DNA from: Evansella cellulosilytica DSM 2522
GTDB lineage: Bacteria; Bacillota; Bacilli; Bacillales; Salisediminibacteriaceae
Reading direction: 5' to 3'
DNA: 64,000 bases
NCBI RefSeq assembly: GCF_000177235.2
Contig: NC_014829.1
Location: forward strand, 4,278,001-4,342,000
The notes under the pieces were generated by a model that had not been told where the DNA came from, ran no database searches, and saw nothing but the letters and a program-made list of their open reading frames with translations. Positions 46,354-55,344 of this stretch are shown here, in pieces. The first letter of the stretch is position 1; every line of letters starts with the position of its first letter. Made by a program: the position numbers and the translations under genes.

Positions 46354-46695
46354 TTATTCCCAGTAGCATACTTGTATTTTATTATTATCTAAGTCATAAA
46401 AATCGAAAAATGTGTTATCACCATCGTCTTTGATTTCTGTTACTTTTATGCCTTTTCCTTGTAGCATTTTATACGTTTTGTTAATATCTCTAGCGAATAA
46501 AATAGGGAAAGCTCGATTTGCTTTAGAGGTGATCGTTCCTTCTTCTAGTGTTAAGGGGACATGACTGTTTCCAATTGCTAAAATTCTATAGCCTTCTCCT
46601 TGAAAGTCGACTTTAAAGCCTAATGCTTCGTACCAGTTACTCGCGTCCTCGATATTGCTAACTGTTAGACAAATAGTATCTAATCTCTCAAACAT
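46354..46695 (-). CDS. VOC-family protein
   Basis: 113 residues, one VOC domain: FERLDTICLTVSNIEDASNWYEALGF starts it and NTFFDFYDLDNNKIQVCYWE closes it. The expected first-strand His is Asp/Thr here (LDTICL), so metal binding may be incomplete. It may be a ligand-binding VOC rather than an enzyme. ATG 46695 follows AAGGAGTGTGCGTAAA; an upstream start is not supported. Confidence 0.75.
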   Translation of the reverse strand: MFERLDTICLTVSNIEDASNWYEALGFKVDFQGEGYRILAIGNSHVPLTLEEGTITSKANRAFPILFARDINKTYKMLQGKGIKVTEIKDDGDNTFFDFYDLDNNKIQVCYWE

Positions 46696-46757
46696 TTTAC
46701 GCACACTCCTTTTTATATTTTCCTTTGAAAACAACGCGATTTCGTTTTCTTAAAGTG

Positions 46758-46955
46758 CTATTCTATTACGCCTACGAGAGCTGCTGCGACGATGAATATG
46801 TACATAAGAAAGCCGAAAATAAAAATCTCTACAAAAGATTTAGTCCCTTTCGATTTATTCTTTAGAATTCTTATTAATAGATTAGATTTTTTTGTGATAA
46901 TATGTCTTAACTGAAACGAAATCATTGCAATAACAAAGAAAATAAAAAACTGCAT
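46758..46955 (-). CDS. small membrane protein, 65 aa
   Basis: Two hydrophobic helices (about 2-17 and 45-63) flank a basic loop (KKSNLLIRILKNKSKGTK). ATG follows AAAGGAGGGGCTTA. Unknown family. Its partner VOC gene lies 60 bases further on in the same direction. Confidence 0.55.
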   Translation of the reverse strand: MQFFIFFVIAMISFQLRHIITKKSNLLIRILKNKSKGTKSFVEIFIFGFLMYIFIVAAALVGVIE

Positions 46956-46976
46956 TAAGCCCCTCCTTTCTATTGG

Positions 46977-47250
46977 GTACGGTTCCGAACGAATGAAAAT
47001 GAACTTAGGTTATTCGATTGTAGGCGTTGATGAGACCTAAGAAAACTTGCATTCACCGGGCGACTCGATGCTATGTATCTGCAGGGCTTTGCTCCTGCAG
47101 GAACGAGCGCCGCGTCGAGTTGTATCAACAGATACGAACCTAAGCATAATCCTGGTGGAAGTGAGAGTTAACTCTCTTTGTCCGGTCTCATCAACTTTTT
47201 CTATAATAGGTATTTTGAATAGCCGTTCCCTACCGGTTCACGTTTTCCAA
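46977..47250. repeat. degenerate structured element related to the MITE family
   Basis: GTTGATGAGACC (about 47028) and GGTCTCATCAAC (about 47193) are perfect 12-bp inverted repeats, as in the MITE copies at 50.3, 60.1 and 62.5 kb. The interior differs and has its own hairpin (CTGCAGG / CCTGCAG). Left flank TACGGTTCCGAAC and right flank GCCGTTCCC are worn versions of the target sequence. No gene lies between 46956 and 47294. Confidence 0.6.
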
Positions 47251-47294
47251 AGAATTACATCATCTACTTGATTTTAATATATTTTGATTAGTAA

Positions 47295-48206
47295 TTAAAT
47301 TGTTTGATGTTCGTGTTCTCTTAAATCCTCTTTTTCTATTTGAACTGTACTGTGCTTAATGTTCAGATTGGTTCTAATATATTCATTGGCTTGTAACAAA
47401 ATCTCATGATTTTTTTCTGAATAGCTAGGATCGATAATGAGGTGTACAGTTAAGCTATTAATACCAGATGTTATTGTCCAAACATGCAAATCATGTATAT
47501 TGATAACCCCTTTTATATTCAAAAGTGCATGTTCTATCTCTTTTACATTTATATTCTCAGGAGTACCCTCTAATAATACATGAACGGAATCCTTTAACAA
47601 TGAAAATGCTGTAAAAGCTATCATAATTGCGATAATAATACTTAAAATAGGATCCGCCATATACCATCCTGTAAAGTATATAATTACTCCAGCAAGTATT
47701 GCGACTACGGAGCCTAAAGTATCACTAAGTACGTGCAAATATGCTCCACGCATATTAAGGTTTTCTTTCACATCTCCACGCGTTAAAGCATACATTGCCC
47801 CAATGTTAGCTATGAGCCCAACAAATGCAATAAATATCATGCCTTCAGCAATTATTTCTTGAGGGGACATGAACCTGAAAATTGCTTCTCGAAAAATAAA
47901 GACAGAAATTACAAGAAGGGCAACACTGTTGAATAATGCTGCTAACACTTCATAGCGATGATTACCATAAGTACGTTTTTGAGTAACTGCTTTGGCAGCA
48001 AGAATAATAGCAACTAAACTGATAAGCAAGTTGGAAAAGTCATTAAGCATATGAACCGCATCAGCCAATAGAGCTAAACTTCCTGTCCATAGTCCTCCGA
48101 TAAACTGAATAATCATCCAGCTTCCTATCATCAGCATTGCGATTATTAAATTTTTTTTATTTTTTTGTCCTGTGTGATGGTGGTGATTGTGGTGATGATG
48201 TCCCAT
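47295..48206 (-). CDS. czcD: CzcD-type cation diffusion facilitator (zinc exporter)
   Basis: A His-rich start (MGHHHHNHHHH) is followed by six membrane helices with both metal-site motifs, HMLND (ADAVHMLND) and HVLSD, and a cytoplasmic ferredoxin-like C-terminal domain (INIHDLHVWTITSG). This is the standard CzcD layout for export of Zn and related divalent ions in exchange for protons. I choose ATG 48206 after AAGGAG. It lies 97 bases after the CzrA-like gene, and a palindromic site lies between. Confidence 0.9.
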   Translation of the reverse strand: MGHHHHNHHHHTGQKNKKNLIIAMLMIGSWMIIQFIGGLWTGSLALLADAVHMLNDFSNLLISLVAIILAAKAVTQKRTYGNHRYEVLAALFNSVALLVISVFIFREAIFRFMSPQEIIAEGMIFIAFVGLIANIGAMYALTRGDVKENLNMRGAYLHVLSDTLGSVVAILAGVIIYFTGWYMADPILSIIIAIMIAFTAFSLLKDSVHVLLEGTPENINVKEIEHALLNIKGVINIHDLHVWTITSGINSLTVHLIIDPSYSEKNHEILLQANEYIRTNLNIKHSTVQIEKEDLREHEHQTI

Positions 48207-48226
48207 TCCCTTCACTCCTTATAATA

Positions 48227-48244
48227 TATGATCATATATTCATA
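48227..48244. promoter_or_regulatory. CzrA-like operator before the exporter gene
   Basis: TATGATCATATATTCATA is an imperfect 18-bp palindrome, about 85% alike to the one before the regulator gene. It sits 20 bases before the exporter start, so the exporter can be controlled separately. Confidence 0.65.
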
Positions 48245-48302
48245 TAAATAGTGCAAATAATGTGTTGAAAAATATCTTTACATGTTTTGGCAAACCATCA
48301 TG

Positions 48303-48605
48303 TTAATCATGGTTTGAGTGTTCTATTGTTTTTTCGAGGATATCCATTATGTGCTCATCTTCAGGAGAATAGTAAATGGATGTTCCTTCTCTTCTAGATT
48401 TAACTAGGCGTAAGTTTTTAAGAAACCTTAGTTGATGAGAAACTGTTGATTGTCCTAATGACAAATGTTCCACAATTTCACCAACTGAACATTCTTTTAC
48501 CGATAATAAATGTAATATTCTAATACGAGTTGGATCCCCCAGAGCCTTAAAGGTTTGTGAAACGATAAAAAGAGTTTCTTTATCAAGGTCAATATTATTT
48601 GCCAT
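48303..48605 (-). CDS. czrA: ArsR/SmtB-family zinc-responsive repressor, CzrA type
   Basis: The 100-residue winged helix has the alpha-5 metal site of CzrA: Asp83, His85, His96 and His99 (DEH...EHSNH). The ArsR alpha-3 Cys site is absent. The DNA-reading helix is [22 protein letters not shown]. CzrA releases DNA when Zn binds, turning on export. ATG follows AAAGGAGTACAATGCC. Regulator first, exporter second is the normal operon order. Confidence 0.9.
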   Translation of the reverse strand: MANNIDLDKETLFIVSQTFKALGDPTRIRILHLLSVKECSVGEIVEHLSLGQSTVSHQLRFLKNLRLVKSRREGTSIYYSPEDEHIMDILEKTIEHSNHD

Positions 48606-48632
48606 GGCATTGTACTCCTTTATATATGAATA

Positions 48633-48650
48633 TATGAATATATGTTCATA
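48633..48650. promoter_or_regulatory. CzrA-like operator before the repressor gene
   Basis: TATGAATATATGTTCATA is a nearly perfect 18-bp palindrome just upstream of the ribosome site, with an additional half (TATGAATA) beside it. It suggests autoregulation. The stretch from 48651 to 48851 contains one hairpin repeat (about 48722-48747) and a few GAGTTACAGC-like unit remnants. Confidence 0.65.
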
Positions 48651-48851
48651 TTACCATATTATTCTTATTATGTGTAGGTCTAATTTATGAATACGCATAT
48701 ACCCTTAGTGAAACCTACTACTAATAGGGACGGTTCTCACTTGCCAAATTGCTAGATTTACAAGATTTCAGCATAGTTATGTATGATTCAAGTCGAGTTA
48801 CAGCTTTTGCGGTACCTCTTACTAAGGAACTTTGTTTTCACCTTTCTGTAC

Positions 48852-49376
48852 CTATGTACCGTCACGTAGGCTAAGTTTTACGAGCTTCACTATCGCAATG
48901 ATGATCGGTAGTCCTGTTCCTAAGAAAACCAGTGGCAAAATGAGGCTAGCAACACCGTCTCCCCAGCCCAATGCGATTACGCTTGCATTGATCATGATAA
49001 AAGAAAAAATGACTAGTATTGTGTTTTTTAACATACCCAACATGGAACGAGAAATTTTATAAGCTTCTTCGGCATTTGATTCGGTAATCTCTATAGGGTA
49101 GTTGTGCATATGTGGGTATTTCTCAAGTAGGTGCATAGACAAATAGATAACTAGCCCTATAATCGGAAGGATTAGCAGCTCCCATTGCGAGCCGTGACGG
49201 GTTACCTCACCAGAAAAATTAAAGTGCGCCGGAACTCGATCAGGTATGTCCCCCCACACGAGAGCAAGAAAGGCTAAACTTCCCAAAAATATGAGCATGC
49301 TTAAGAAAGATATTACACGTTCGAAAGTAGATTTCTCTAGTTTTTCAAGAGGAATCTTTGGTCGTTTTGCATTCAT
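48852..49376 (-). CDS. DUF1648-domain membrane protein
   Basis: About 174 residues, four membrane helices. The DUF1648 mark, WGDIPDRVPAHFNFSGEVTRHGS, lies between helices one and two, as in SdpI-type immunity/signalling membrane proteins; the C-terminal SdpI domain itself is not evident. ATG 49376 is chosen, though its ribosome site (GGGAGG) is 12 bases off; an upstream TTG is too close. Confidence 0.75.
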   Translation of the reverse strand: MNAKRPKIPLEKLEKSTFERVISFLSMLIFLGSLAFLALVWGDIPDRVPAHFNFSGEVTRHGSQWELLILPIIGLVIYLSMHLLEKYPHMHNYPIEITESNAEEAYKISRSMLGMLKNTILVIFSFIMINASVIALGWGDGVASLILPLVFLGTGLPIIIAIVKLVKLSLRDGT

Positions 49377-49404
49377 ATATGCCAATTGCCTCCCTTCTCA
49401 TTGT

Positions 49405-49440
49405 AGCCAATAGGCTAATGGGGACGGTTCTCATTTGCCC
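49405..49440 (-). repeat. hairpin repeat between genes
   Basis: GGCTAATG, core GGGACGGTTCT and CATTTGCC; the arms match in five of seven positions. Located between the DUF1648 gene and the DUF1801 gene. Confidence 0.8.
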
Positions 49441-49461
49441 ATTAAATTGGATATTTTGATC

Positions 49462-49833
49462 TTATTTGCGCCAAAAGGTTGTACAATCTTCCTTATCGAT
49501 TATATTGAACTCAATTATTTTTTCCAGAAGTGTGAAGTCAACTGGCTTGTTCCATTTAATGCGTATTATCTCTTTCGTGTGATCATAGCCAGCTTGAACA
49601 ATGTCATCTGAAAAGCGATTAATCGCTACTCTTTCCGGGGCAACAGCCAGGTGCTGTTTCGATACACTAAACCCAATAATAAATGTACCGTGGTCAGTAT
49701 ACATCGGCTGGTTCCAGGCAATTTTCGGTGCTAAGTTAGGGAATTTATCATTTATCCAAGACAATACTTCTTCTGTTCGGGCTCGATGTTCTTCGTTCGT
49801 AACACTTTGTAAATAGTCGGCAAACTCTTTCAT
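49462..49833 (-). CDS. DUF1801 (YdhG/Fra-like iron chaperone) protein
   Basis: 123 residues. The DUF1801 pattern is clear: LSWINDKFPNLAPKIAWNQPMYTDHGTFIIGFSVSKQHLAVAPE. B. subtilis YdhG/Fra of this type has a frataxin-like fold and supplies iron. ATG follows AGGAGGAAAAAC. It stands alone between hairpin repeats. Confidence 0.85.
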   Translation of the reverse strand: MKEFADYLQSVTNEEHRARTEEVLSWINDKFPNLAPKIAWNQPMYTDHGTFIIGFSVSKQHLAVAPERVAINRFSDDIVQAGYDHTKEIIRIKWNKPVDFTLLEKIIEFNIIDKEDCTTFWRK

Positions 49834-49980
49834 GTTTTTCCTCCTGTATCATTTATTTATTAGCCACTAAATCGTAATAATTAATAATAACATTGTAGCA
49901 ATAGTTTTTACTTTTTTATTGTTAATCACTCTAGACATTATATACTCAGTCAGTAAGTCCACCAAAAATATAATCTCATG

Positions 49981-50253
49981 CTACCGTGCAAACTTATTCA
50001 TGAAGTATTTTAGACTAAAGAAAATAAGTGAAATGAGCGTCGAGATGATGATTGAATAAGCGATCGCGTATACCAAGCTATGAAAGCTTAAGTAAGAGAA
50101 TAACAATAGAAAAATGAGTGGTATGCCAAATGCCCTAGATTTAAACAAAGAGGACCAGTTTGCACGACCAGTGCTCGTTTTTTGTATTCTCGAAAAAAGT
50201 AGTGGTGCAATAACAATAAAAAGGACTACTAAGGGAACAATTATTTCCAGCAA
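49981..50253 (-). CDS. small membrane protein, 90 aa
   Basis: Three hydrophobic segments with an arginine-lysine loop between the first two (SRIQKTSTGRANWSSLFKSR). Start is TTG with AAAGGAG nine bases upstream. Unknown family. Confidence 0.55.
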   Translation of the reverse strand: MLEIIVPLVVLFIVIAPLLFSRIQKTSTGRANWSSLFKSRAFGIPLIFLLLFSYLSFHSLVYAIAYSIIISTLISLIFFSLKYFMNKFAR

Positions 50254-50279
50254 ATCAACAAACTCCTTTCGACTAACGG

Positions 50280-50568
50280 GGACGGTTCGGTTCGGAACCA
50301 GTGAAAAAGTACTTACCCTTTAAGTATAGACTAATAAATATAAGGTTATTTGAATATAGAAGTTGATGAGACCTGTGCAAACTCGCTTTCCGCGGGCGGC
50401 TGGTGAGCCTCCTTGATGCTTTGCATCTACGTAGTCTCACCCCTGCCTTTTCTCCCGCAGGAGTCTCGCTTGCTCCGGTCTCATCAACCTTTTCTATAAT
50501 TAGATATATTGAATATTAATACAATAAAATATCAAGTTTTCTACTTTTTCAGCAGTCTCGGACGGTTC
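50280..50568. mobile_element. MITE-like element A inserted in a hairpin repeat
   Basis: A 266-bp element (50294-50559) is bounded by imperfect 18-bp terminal inverted repeats (GGAACCAGTGAAAAAGTA and, on the other strand, GAGACTGCTGAAAAAGTA). It is flanked by the 9-bp repeat GGACGGTTC at 50280-50288 and 50560-50568; five additional bases (GGTTC) lie at the left junction. The interior contains GTTGATGAGACC / GGTCTCATCAAC arms around further hairpins. It has no open frame. The rest of 50254-50745 is AT-rich with no gene. Confidence 0.85.
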
Positions 50569-50745
50569 TCATTCGCCAAATTCTCGTTAGTTTTACCGTG
50601 TTAAAAAGGCAGGTGCCTAGTTTTCATTAATAATGCTCTATCTTTATATATGTACTATCATTATAACATTTTGGGTAAATATGGAAAAACAACAACTTGC
50701 CGTATTTGATACTGTAAGTGTTATGATAGATCTATTATTTAGAAA

Positions 50746-51138
50746 TTAATAGACGAATTTTTTTGTTACAAGGCTCGTTAAATACTTGATGTGTAAAAAA
50801 ATAAGCGCCGCAACTATACCAAACGTCATCATCTGTAATGCTTCTTCTCCTAAGCCCTCATTGAAGACTGTAATATAAAAGAATACATTTACGACAATGC
50901 CGCCTGCAGCATATAAAACGATAGACATAAAGTATTTTGATAGCTTACGATTGAAATTCATTTTTCCTAGGAGTAGGTCTGCAAATATGGAAAAAATGAT
51001 ACCTCCTACTGCGATGATGAAAAAGGAAAATATGAAATATGCGAGAAAATACTCCATTAAGCCACCTAAAGCTGATAGAGCAAATGAAAATAAAAGGGCA
51101 GAAACGATTGCTGTTATAACCCTCTCTAACAAATCCAT
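50746..51138 (-). CDS. membrane protein, 130 aa
   Basis: Four hydrophobic helices (about 8-28, 31-54, 67-90, 100-117) and a basic tail. ATG follows AGAGGTGAATTTAC. No motif recognised. Confidence 0.6.
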   Translation of the reverse strand: MDLLERVITAIVSALLFSFALSALGGLMEYFLAYFIFSFFIIAVGGIIFSIFADLLLGKMNFNRKLSKYFMSIVLYAAGGIVVNVFFYITVFNEGLGEEALQMMTFGIVAALIFLHIKYLTSLVTKKFVY

Positions 51139-51210
51139 GTAAATTCACCTCTTTTTTATTGTACAAACCATTTAGTTAATGATCATTCCTAGGACGGAGC
51201 TTCCTGCTGT

Positions 51211-51750
51211 TTACTCGCCTTTACGGAGATGGAATCTTCGGTTTTCTTTAATGTTTTCGAGTATACTATCTAGGTCAGCGGGCTTTAAGTTTGTTGTGTT
51301 GTAAATGAAGCGCTTATCTACTTGTTTTTCTTGGAATTCTTTCACTAATTCGATACATCTTTCTCCCATTTGATGCTCTTTTATTCTTAAGGCATCTCTT
51401 CTTAGGAGTTCATCTGGCTCGACCATTAGTGTGACATAGACGATTTCAGCGTCAGCTACTTTTGACCATACCATTTTAGATAGCCTCTCTACTTCTTCTG
51501 GAAAAGCAACATAGTCAATAACCACATTTTTGTTGGCTTTTAAAAAATTGATACTTAAGTCCGCAATATTTTTCCAAGCTAACGTTAGCGATGCTTCACT
51601 TTCCCATGGAGGGAGATAGCCGCCAACGACCATACCATAAATGACATCGCCTTCGATATAAGCACTTTCTTCTAGCTGGTGGGCAAGTCTTTTTGCAGTT
51701 GTTGATTTGCCAACGCCAGCTGGTCCTGAAATAATATACATTTTCGTCAA
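51211..51750 (-). CDS. P-loop kinase-like AAA protein
   Basis: Walker A is GPAGVGKST near the N terminus. The chain continues as a shikimate/gluconate-kinase-like fold, with NVVIDYVAFPEE (Walker B-like) and RRDALR (lid arginines). It probably phosphorylates a small molecule or nucleotide; substrate unknown. I place the start at TTG 51750, five bases after AGGTGG; ATG 51741 would also yield an intact domain. Confidence 0.75.
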   Translation of the reverse strand: MTKMYIISGPAGVGKSTTAKRLAHQLEESAYIEGDVIYGMVVGGYLPPWESEASLTLAWKNIADLSINFLKANKNVVIDYVAFPEEVERLSKMVWSKVADAEIVYVTLMVEPDELLRRDALRIKEHQMGERCIELVKEFQEKQVDKRFIYNTTNLKPADLDSILENIKENRRFHLRKGE

Positions 51751-51823
51751 TATAGCCACCTACTTTACTCAATAAGCTTTCATTACACCGGAAGATCATG
51801 TTTAGGGAAAAATATTGTCACGG

Positions 51824-52387
51824 TTAAATCTCAATTTCCTTTAATATTTTTGCCGGGTTTCCTCCAACTACAACGTTATTTGGGACATCCTTTGTCACGA
51901 CTGCACCTGATGCAATGACGGCATTGTCTCCTACAGTAACGCCAGGGTTTATGATGGCACTGCCACCTATCCATACATTGTTTCCAAAGGTAATGGGCTT
52001 GGCATATTCTTTCCCTGAATTTCGCTCAGTTGGTTGGAGTGGGTGTGTCGCTGTGTAGATTTGCACTCCAGGAGCGAGCATGCAATTATCTCCAAATCGC
52101 ACTTCACAAACGTCTAAAATTGTACAATCGAAATTTGCATAGAAGTTCTCACCGACATATGTATTGTAGCCATAATCGAACCTGATGTTTGGCTCCATAT
52201 AGACGTTTTCACCAGTAGCACCTAGTAGCTCTTTTAATAGCTCCACTCGTTTTTCTCCATCTGTTTCTAAAGTTTGGTTATATAATCTCACTAATCTTCT
52301 TGCGTTCTCTCGACCCTTAACTAACTCAGGATCAGTAGGGTCATACATCTCTCCAGCTAACATCTTCTCTTTTTCCGTTCTCATCAT
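51824..52387 (-). CDS. maa: maltose/galactoside O-acetyltransferase (Maa/LacA type)
   Basis: The Mac domain ([24 protein letters not shown]...) precedes left-handed beta-helix hexapeptides: [27 protein letters not shown], the active-site THPLQP, and [15 protein letters not shown]. Length and order match maltose O-acetyltransferase, which transfers acetyl from CoA to the sugar 6-position. ATG 52387 is six bases after AAAGGAG. A hairpin repeat (about 52402-52428) lies upstream. Confidence 0.85.
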   Translation of the reverse strand: MMRTEKEKMLAGEMYDPTDPELVKGRENARRLVRLYNQTLETDGEKRVELLKELLGATGENVYMEPNIRFDYGYNTYVGENFYANFDCTILDVCEVRFGDNCMLAPGVQIYTATHPLQPTERNSGKEYAKPITFGNNVWIGGSAIINPGVTVGDNAVIASGAVVTKDVPNNVVVGGNPAKILKEIEI

Positions 52388-52494
52388 AAACATCTCCTTT
52401 TGGCTAATGGGGACGGTTCTCGTTTGCCTATTCCTCTAATTTTTTTCTTCGGTTTAAATTTAGTTATCAAAATCAACACTGCTTACTGTATGAT

Positions 52495-52902
52495 TTAATG
52501 CCGGTCTATGTATACGGTATCATTATCGGGGGTTAAATACTCTTTATTCCCTATGGAGAAGCTGTTTCTTTGTCGATTCATCTCGGCATATTGAACAACC
52601 TTCTCTTCATGAAGGAAAACCAATAAATAAATATCATCCCTCATGGAAATGTTGCTACGATCTTTATACTTCACTCCTAGTTTTTCCTCCATGTGCTGTT
52701 GAGGTGTGTATGGCTCAAAGAGAAATGCTTTATCCCAATTAAAATCTGTAATAGCTGCAATTTTAATGACATCATTTTCATCATTTTCGACAATAGAATA
52801 AATGGCTTTTTCTAAGTCCTTGTTTTGTTGAGAAGTTGTTTGGCTATAAACTATTAGTGCGAATGAAAGTACAACAAGGCCGAACACAATTACTTTTTTC
52901 AC
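52495..52902 (-). CDS. small exported protein, 135 aa
   Basis: The N terminus (MKKVIVFGLVVLSFALIVYSQ) is a signal or anchor helix. The remainder is soluble and mixed (DLEKAIYSIVENDENDVIKIAAI...). No lipobox. Start is GTG after AGGAGGAAGACAAT. Function unknown. A hairpin repeat follows upstream at about 52937-52965. Confidence 0.6.
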   Translation of the reverse strand: MKKVIVFGLVVLSFALIVYSQTTSQQNKDLEKAIYSIVENDENDVIKIAAITDFNWDKAFLFEPYTPQQHMEEKLGVKYKDRSNISMRDDIYLLVFLHEEKVVQYAEMNRQRNSFSIGNKEYLTPDNDTVYIDRH

Positions 52903-52978
52903 ATTGTCTTCCTCCTAAGGTTGGTAGGCTAAAACAGCTAATGGGGACGGTTCTTGTTTGCCTTTGACCAAAAATTTC

Positions 52979-53323
52979 TTAGGACTGAAAAATATATTTT
53001 TCTAGAAAGTGAATTGGAATGAGCATAAAAAGTGATATTAAAACAGAAAAAAATACTGGTGATAACAAGTTGTTTATTATTAAAAGCATAAAAAGTGCAG
53101 TTGGTAAAACAAATAAGTAGTTTCCTATAGAGTTTTTTGATTCCCTATGCTTAACTATCAACTCAATCATAATAATTTGAAAAACAATAATATAGATTCC
53201 ATAAATGACATAACTGCCATCCCAAAGTTTAAAGAGCCATAATAAAAAGGCTAGAGTAAATGTAAAAATGATATATAATATTAGATATATTTTTTTACTA
53301 TCTTTTTGAAATAGATTTAACAT
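52979..53323 (-). CDS. membrane protein, 114 aa
   Basis: Four closely spaced hydrophobic helices with an early KKIYLILYIIFTFTLAFLLWLF, typical of small Bacillus membrane proteins. ATG follows GGGTGATTGTTGG. Not recognised. Confidence 0.55.
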   Translation of the reverse strand: MLNLFQKDSKKIYLILYIIFTFTLAFLLWLFKLWDGSYVIYGIYIIVFQIIMIELIVKHRESKNSIGNYLFVLPTALFMLLIINNLLSPVFFSVLISLFMLIPIHFLEKYIFQS

Positions 53324-53467
53324 CCAACAATCACCCTTTCATCCTCTAGGCTAATGGGGACGGTTCTCATTTGCCTGCCACCGTTTCCTTTTGCCTCATT
53401 TCATTCATTCTCTGCTCGCCCAATATGAAAGCTCTAAACTAGATTCATACAGTTAAAGTTATAACTA

Positions 53468-53767
53468 CTAAACGCTATTATCCTTTTGAGGTACAAGGAT
53501 GGTTCTTTGCATTGGCACTCCACCGATGTTAATCGTCCGTTCGGTAAAGAAATAGTGTTTGTTATCAATGATAAATCTACGATTGCCAACAAGTTCAACA
53601 ACTTTACCTTGCTCAGCAAGTTTTTTCACAATCGCTTGGGAATGTTCAGTAACATCGGTATATCGCTCGTCAAAATCGATGATGATTTGATGCTTTTTAT
53701 ATCCGAGTAGGTAATTCAAGAGAATGCCAAGAGATACAATGATGCAAATAGTGATGATTATATACAA
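53468..53767 (-). CDS. small membrane-anchored protein, copy 1 (99 aa)
   Basis: One helix (MYIIITICIIVSLGILLNYLLGY) is followed by a cytoplasmic or outside domain with DERYTDVTEHSQAIVKKLAEQGK and VELVGNRRFIIDNKHYFFTE. No known family. TTG follows GGAGGTGGGCA. Twin of the copy at 53952. Confidence 0.65.
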   Translation of the reverse strand: MYIIITICIIVSLGILLNYLLGYKKHQIIIDFDERYTDVTEHSQAIVKKLAEQGKVVELVGNRRFIIDNKHYFFTERTINIGGVPMQRTILVPQKDNSV

Positions 53768-53951
53768 ATGCCCACCTCCACTTTTTTCTGAAAAAGCCTT
53801 TCTTTACATATACGGGTTAAACTTTTTATCGTTTCGGCTAATGGGGACGGTTCTCGTTTGCCTGCCACCGTTTCCTTTTGCCTCATTTCATTCATTCTCT
53901 GCTCGCCCAATATGAAAGCTCTAAACTAGATTCATACAGTTAAAGTTATAA

Positions 53952-54254
53952 CTAATAAACGCTATTATCCTTTTGAGGTACAAGGATGGTTCTTTGCATT
54001 GGCACTCCACCGATGTTAATCGTCCGTTCGGTAAAGAAATAGTGTTTGTTATCAATGATAAATCTACGATTGCCAACAAGTTCAACAACTTTACCTTGCT
54101 CAGCAAGTTTTTTCACAATCGCTTGGGAATGTTCAGTAACATCGGTATATCGCTCGTCAAAATCGATGATGATTTGATGCTTATTATATCCGAGTAGGTA
54201 ATTCAAGAGAATGCCAAGAGATACAATGATGCAAATAGTGATGATTATATACAA
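53952..54254 (-). CDS. small membrane-anchored protein, copy 2 (100 aa)
   Basis: Same as copy 1 except Asn for Lys at residue 24 and one additional C-terminal residue, because the TAG stop of copy 1 reads TAT here and a second TAG follows. Both copies keep the ribosome site and start, so both may be expressed. Which is ancestral cannot be told. Confidence 0.65.
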   Translation of the reverse strand: MYIIITICIIVSLGILLNYLLGYNKHQIIIDFDERYTDVTEHSQAIVKKLAEQGKVVELVGNRRFIIDNKHYFFTERTINIGGVPMQRTILVPQKDNSVY

Positions 54255-54517
54255 ATGCCCACCTCCTACTTTTTTTCTAGAAAAAGCCTTTCTTTACATA
54301 TACGGGTTTAAAGTTTCTATAGTTTCATAGTTGCTATTATATGAAAATATATATTCACTCAAAGTTTCTCTAGTAGTGTCCGTTTGCTTTTGTTGACGTT
54401 TCCCAGACAAAGTTAAGGCTAATGGGGACGGTTCTTCTTTGCCAATATAAAATTTTTCTAATATGGACTACTAATAGGGACGGTTCTGTTGTGACCCCTT
54501 AAAGTTAGAGTTTTATA

Positions 54518-55327
54518 TTAAGCTACTAATTGGCTGGTGTGGAGGCGGTATTGAACCGGACTCTTCCCAGCTAATTTCTTTTTAATGCGCTTGTGATTAT
54601 AGTAATCTATATAATCTTCGATTTTTCCTTTTAATTCTTCGTAAGTACACAAAGCCTCTCCGTGATATATTTCTTGCTTTAGTAGACCAAAAAAGTTCTC
54701 CATTGGCGAATTATCCAAACAATTACCTTTTCTAGACATACTCTGAAAAACGTTATTTTCTTTAAGGAGTCCCACCCAATTTTTATGTTGATAATGCCAA
54801 CCTTGATCTGAGTGAAGGGTTGTTCTATACTTTGCATCCTTTATGATTTCAAGGGTTTCTACTAAAGGTTCTAACACAAGTTGAAGATTTGGACGCGTGC
54901 TGATTCCAAACGAAAGTATTTCACTATTAAACAAGTCCATAATTGGATTTAAATATAATTTCGCCCCACCTAAACATTTTAATTCTGTGATATCTGTAGT
55001 TAGTTTCTGATGGGATACAGTCGTATGAAAACGGCGATTTATACGGTTTGGGGCTACTTTGCCCACAGGACCTTTATAAGAACTATACTTGCGTGATTTT
55101 CTACAGAACTTAGTTACTTTAAGTCCTAATTTTTGCATGATGCGTTGAACCTTCTTGTGATTAATTTGGTAACCTTGGTTTCTCAATTCTAGATGAATGC
55201 GACGATAACCATAATTCCCGTTGTGCTCATCGAAGATGGATTGGATTAACTCTTCAAGTGCCTGATCTGGGTTGTCTTTCTTCATCACTTTTATATGATA
55301 ATGGTAAGAGGATTCTGGTATTCCCAC
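54518..55327 (-). CDS. IS3-family transposase OrfB, copy 2
   Basis: Identical to the first copy's OrfB, DDE core intact; expressed by frameshifting from orfA. Confidence 0.9.
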   Translation of the reverse strand: MGIPESSYHYHIKVMKKDNPDQALEELIQSIFDEHNGNYGYRRIHLELRNQGYQINHKKVQRIMQKLGLKVTKFCRKSRKYSSYKGPVGKVAPNRINRRFHTTVSHQKLTTDITELKCLGGAKLYLNPIMDLFNSEILSFGISTRPNLQLVLEPLVETLEIIKDAKYRTTLHSDQGWHYQHKNWVGLLKENNVFQSMSRKGNCLDNSPMENFFGLLKQEIYHGEALCTYEELKGKIEDYIDYYNHKRIKKKLAGKSPVQYRLHTSQLVA

Positions 55328-55344
55328 TACTTGTAAAACATCTT

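Larger units (their letters stand above)
53349..54322 (-). repeat. 487-bp tandem duplication bounded by hairpin repeats
   Basis: Bases 53349-53835 and 53836-54322 are nearly identical; each begins with GGCTAATGGGGACGG, then TGCCACCGTTTCCTTTTGCC, and carries one copy of the gene below. I see a few differences, including one near the gene stop. The unit ends meet exactly at hairpins, as unequal crossing-over between repeats would produce. Confidence 0.9.

Noticed and set aside
46977-47250. rRNA/tRNA-like or riboswitch RNA, because of strong GC-rich hairpins
   Set aside because: Structure matches the MITE family (same 12-bp inner inverted repeat) and no conserved riboswitch core is recognisable.
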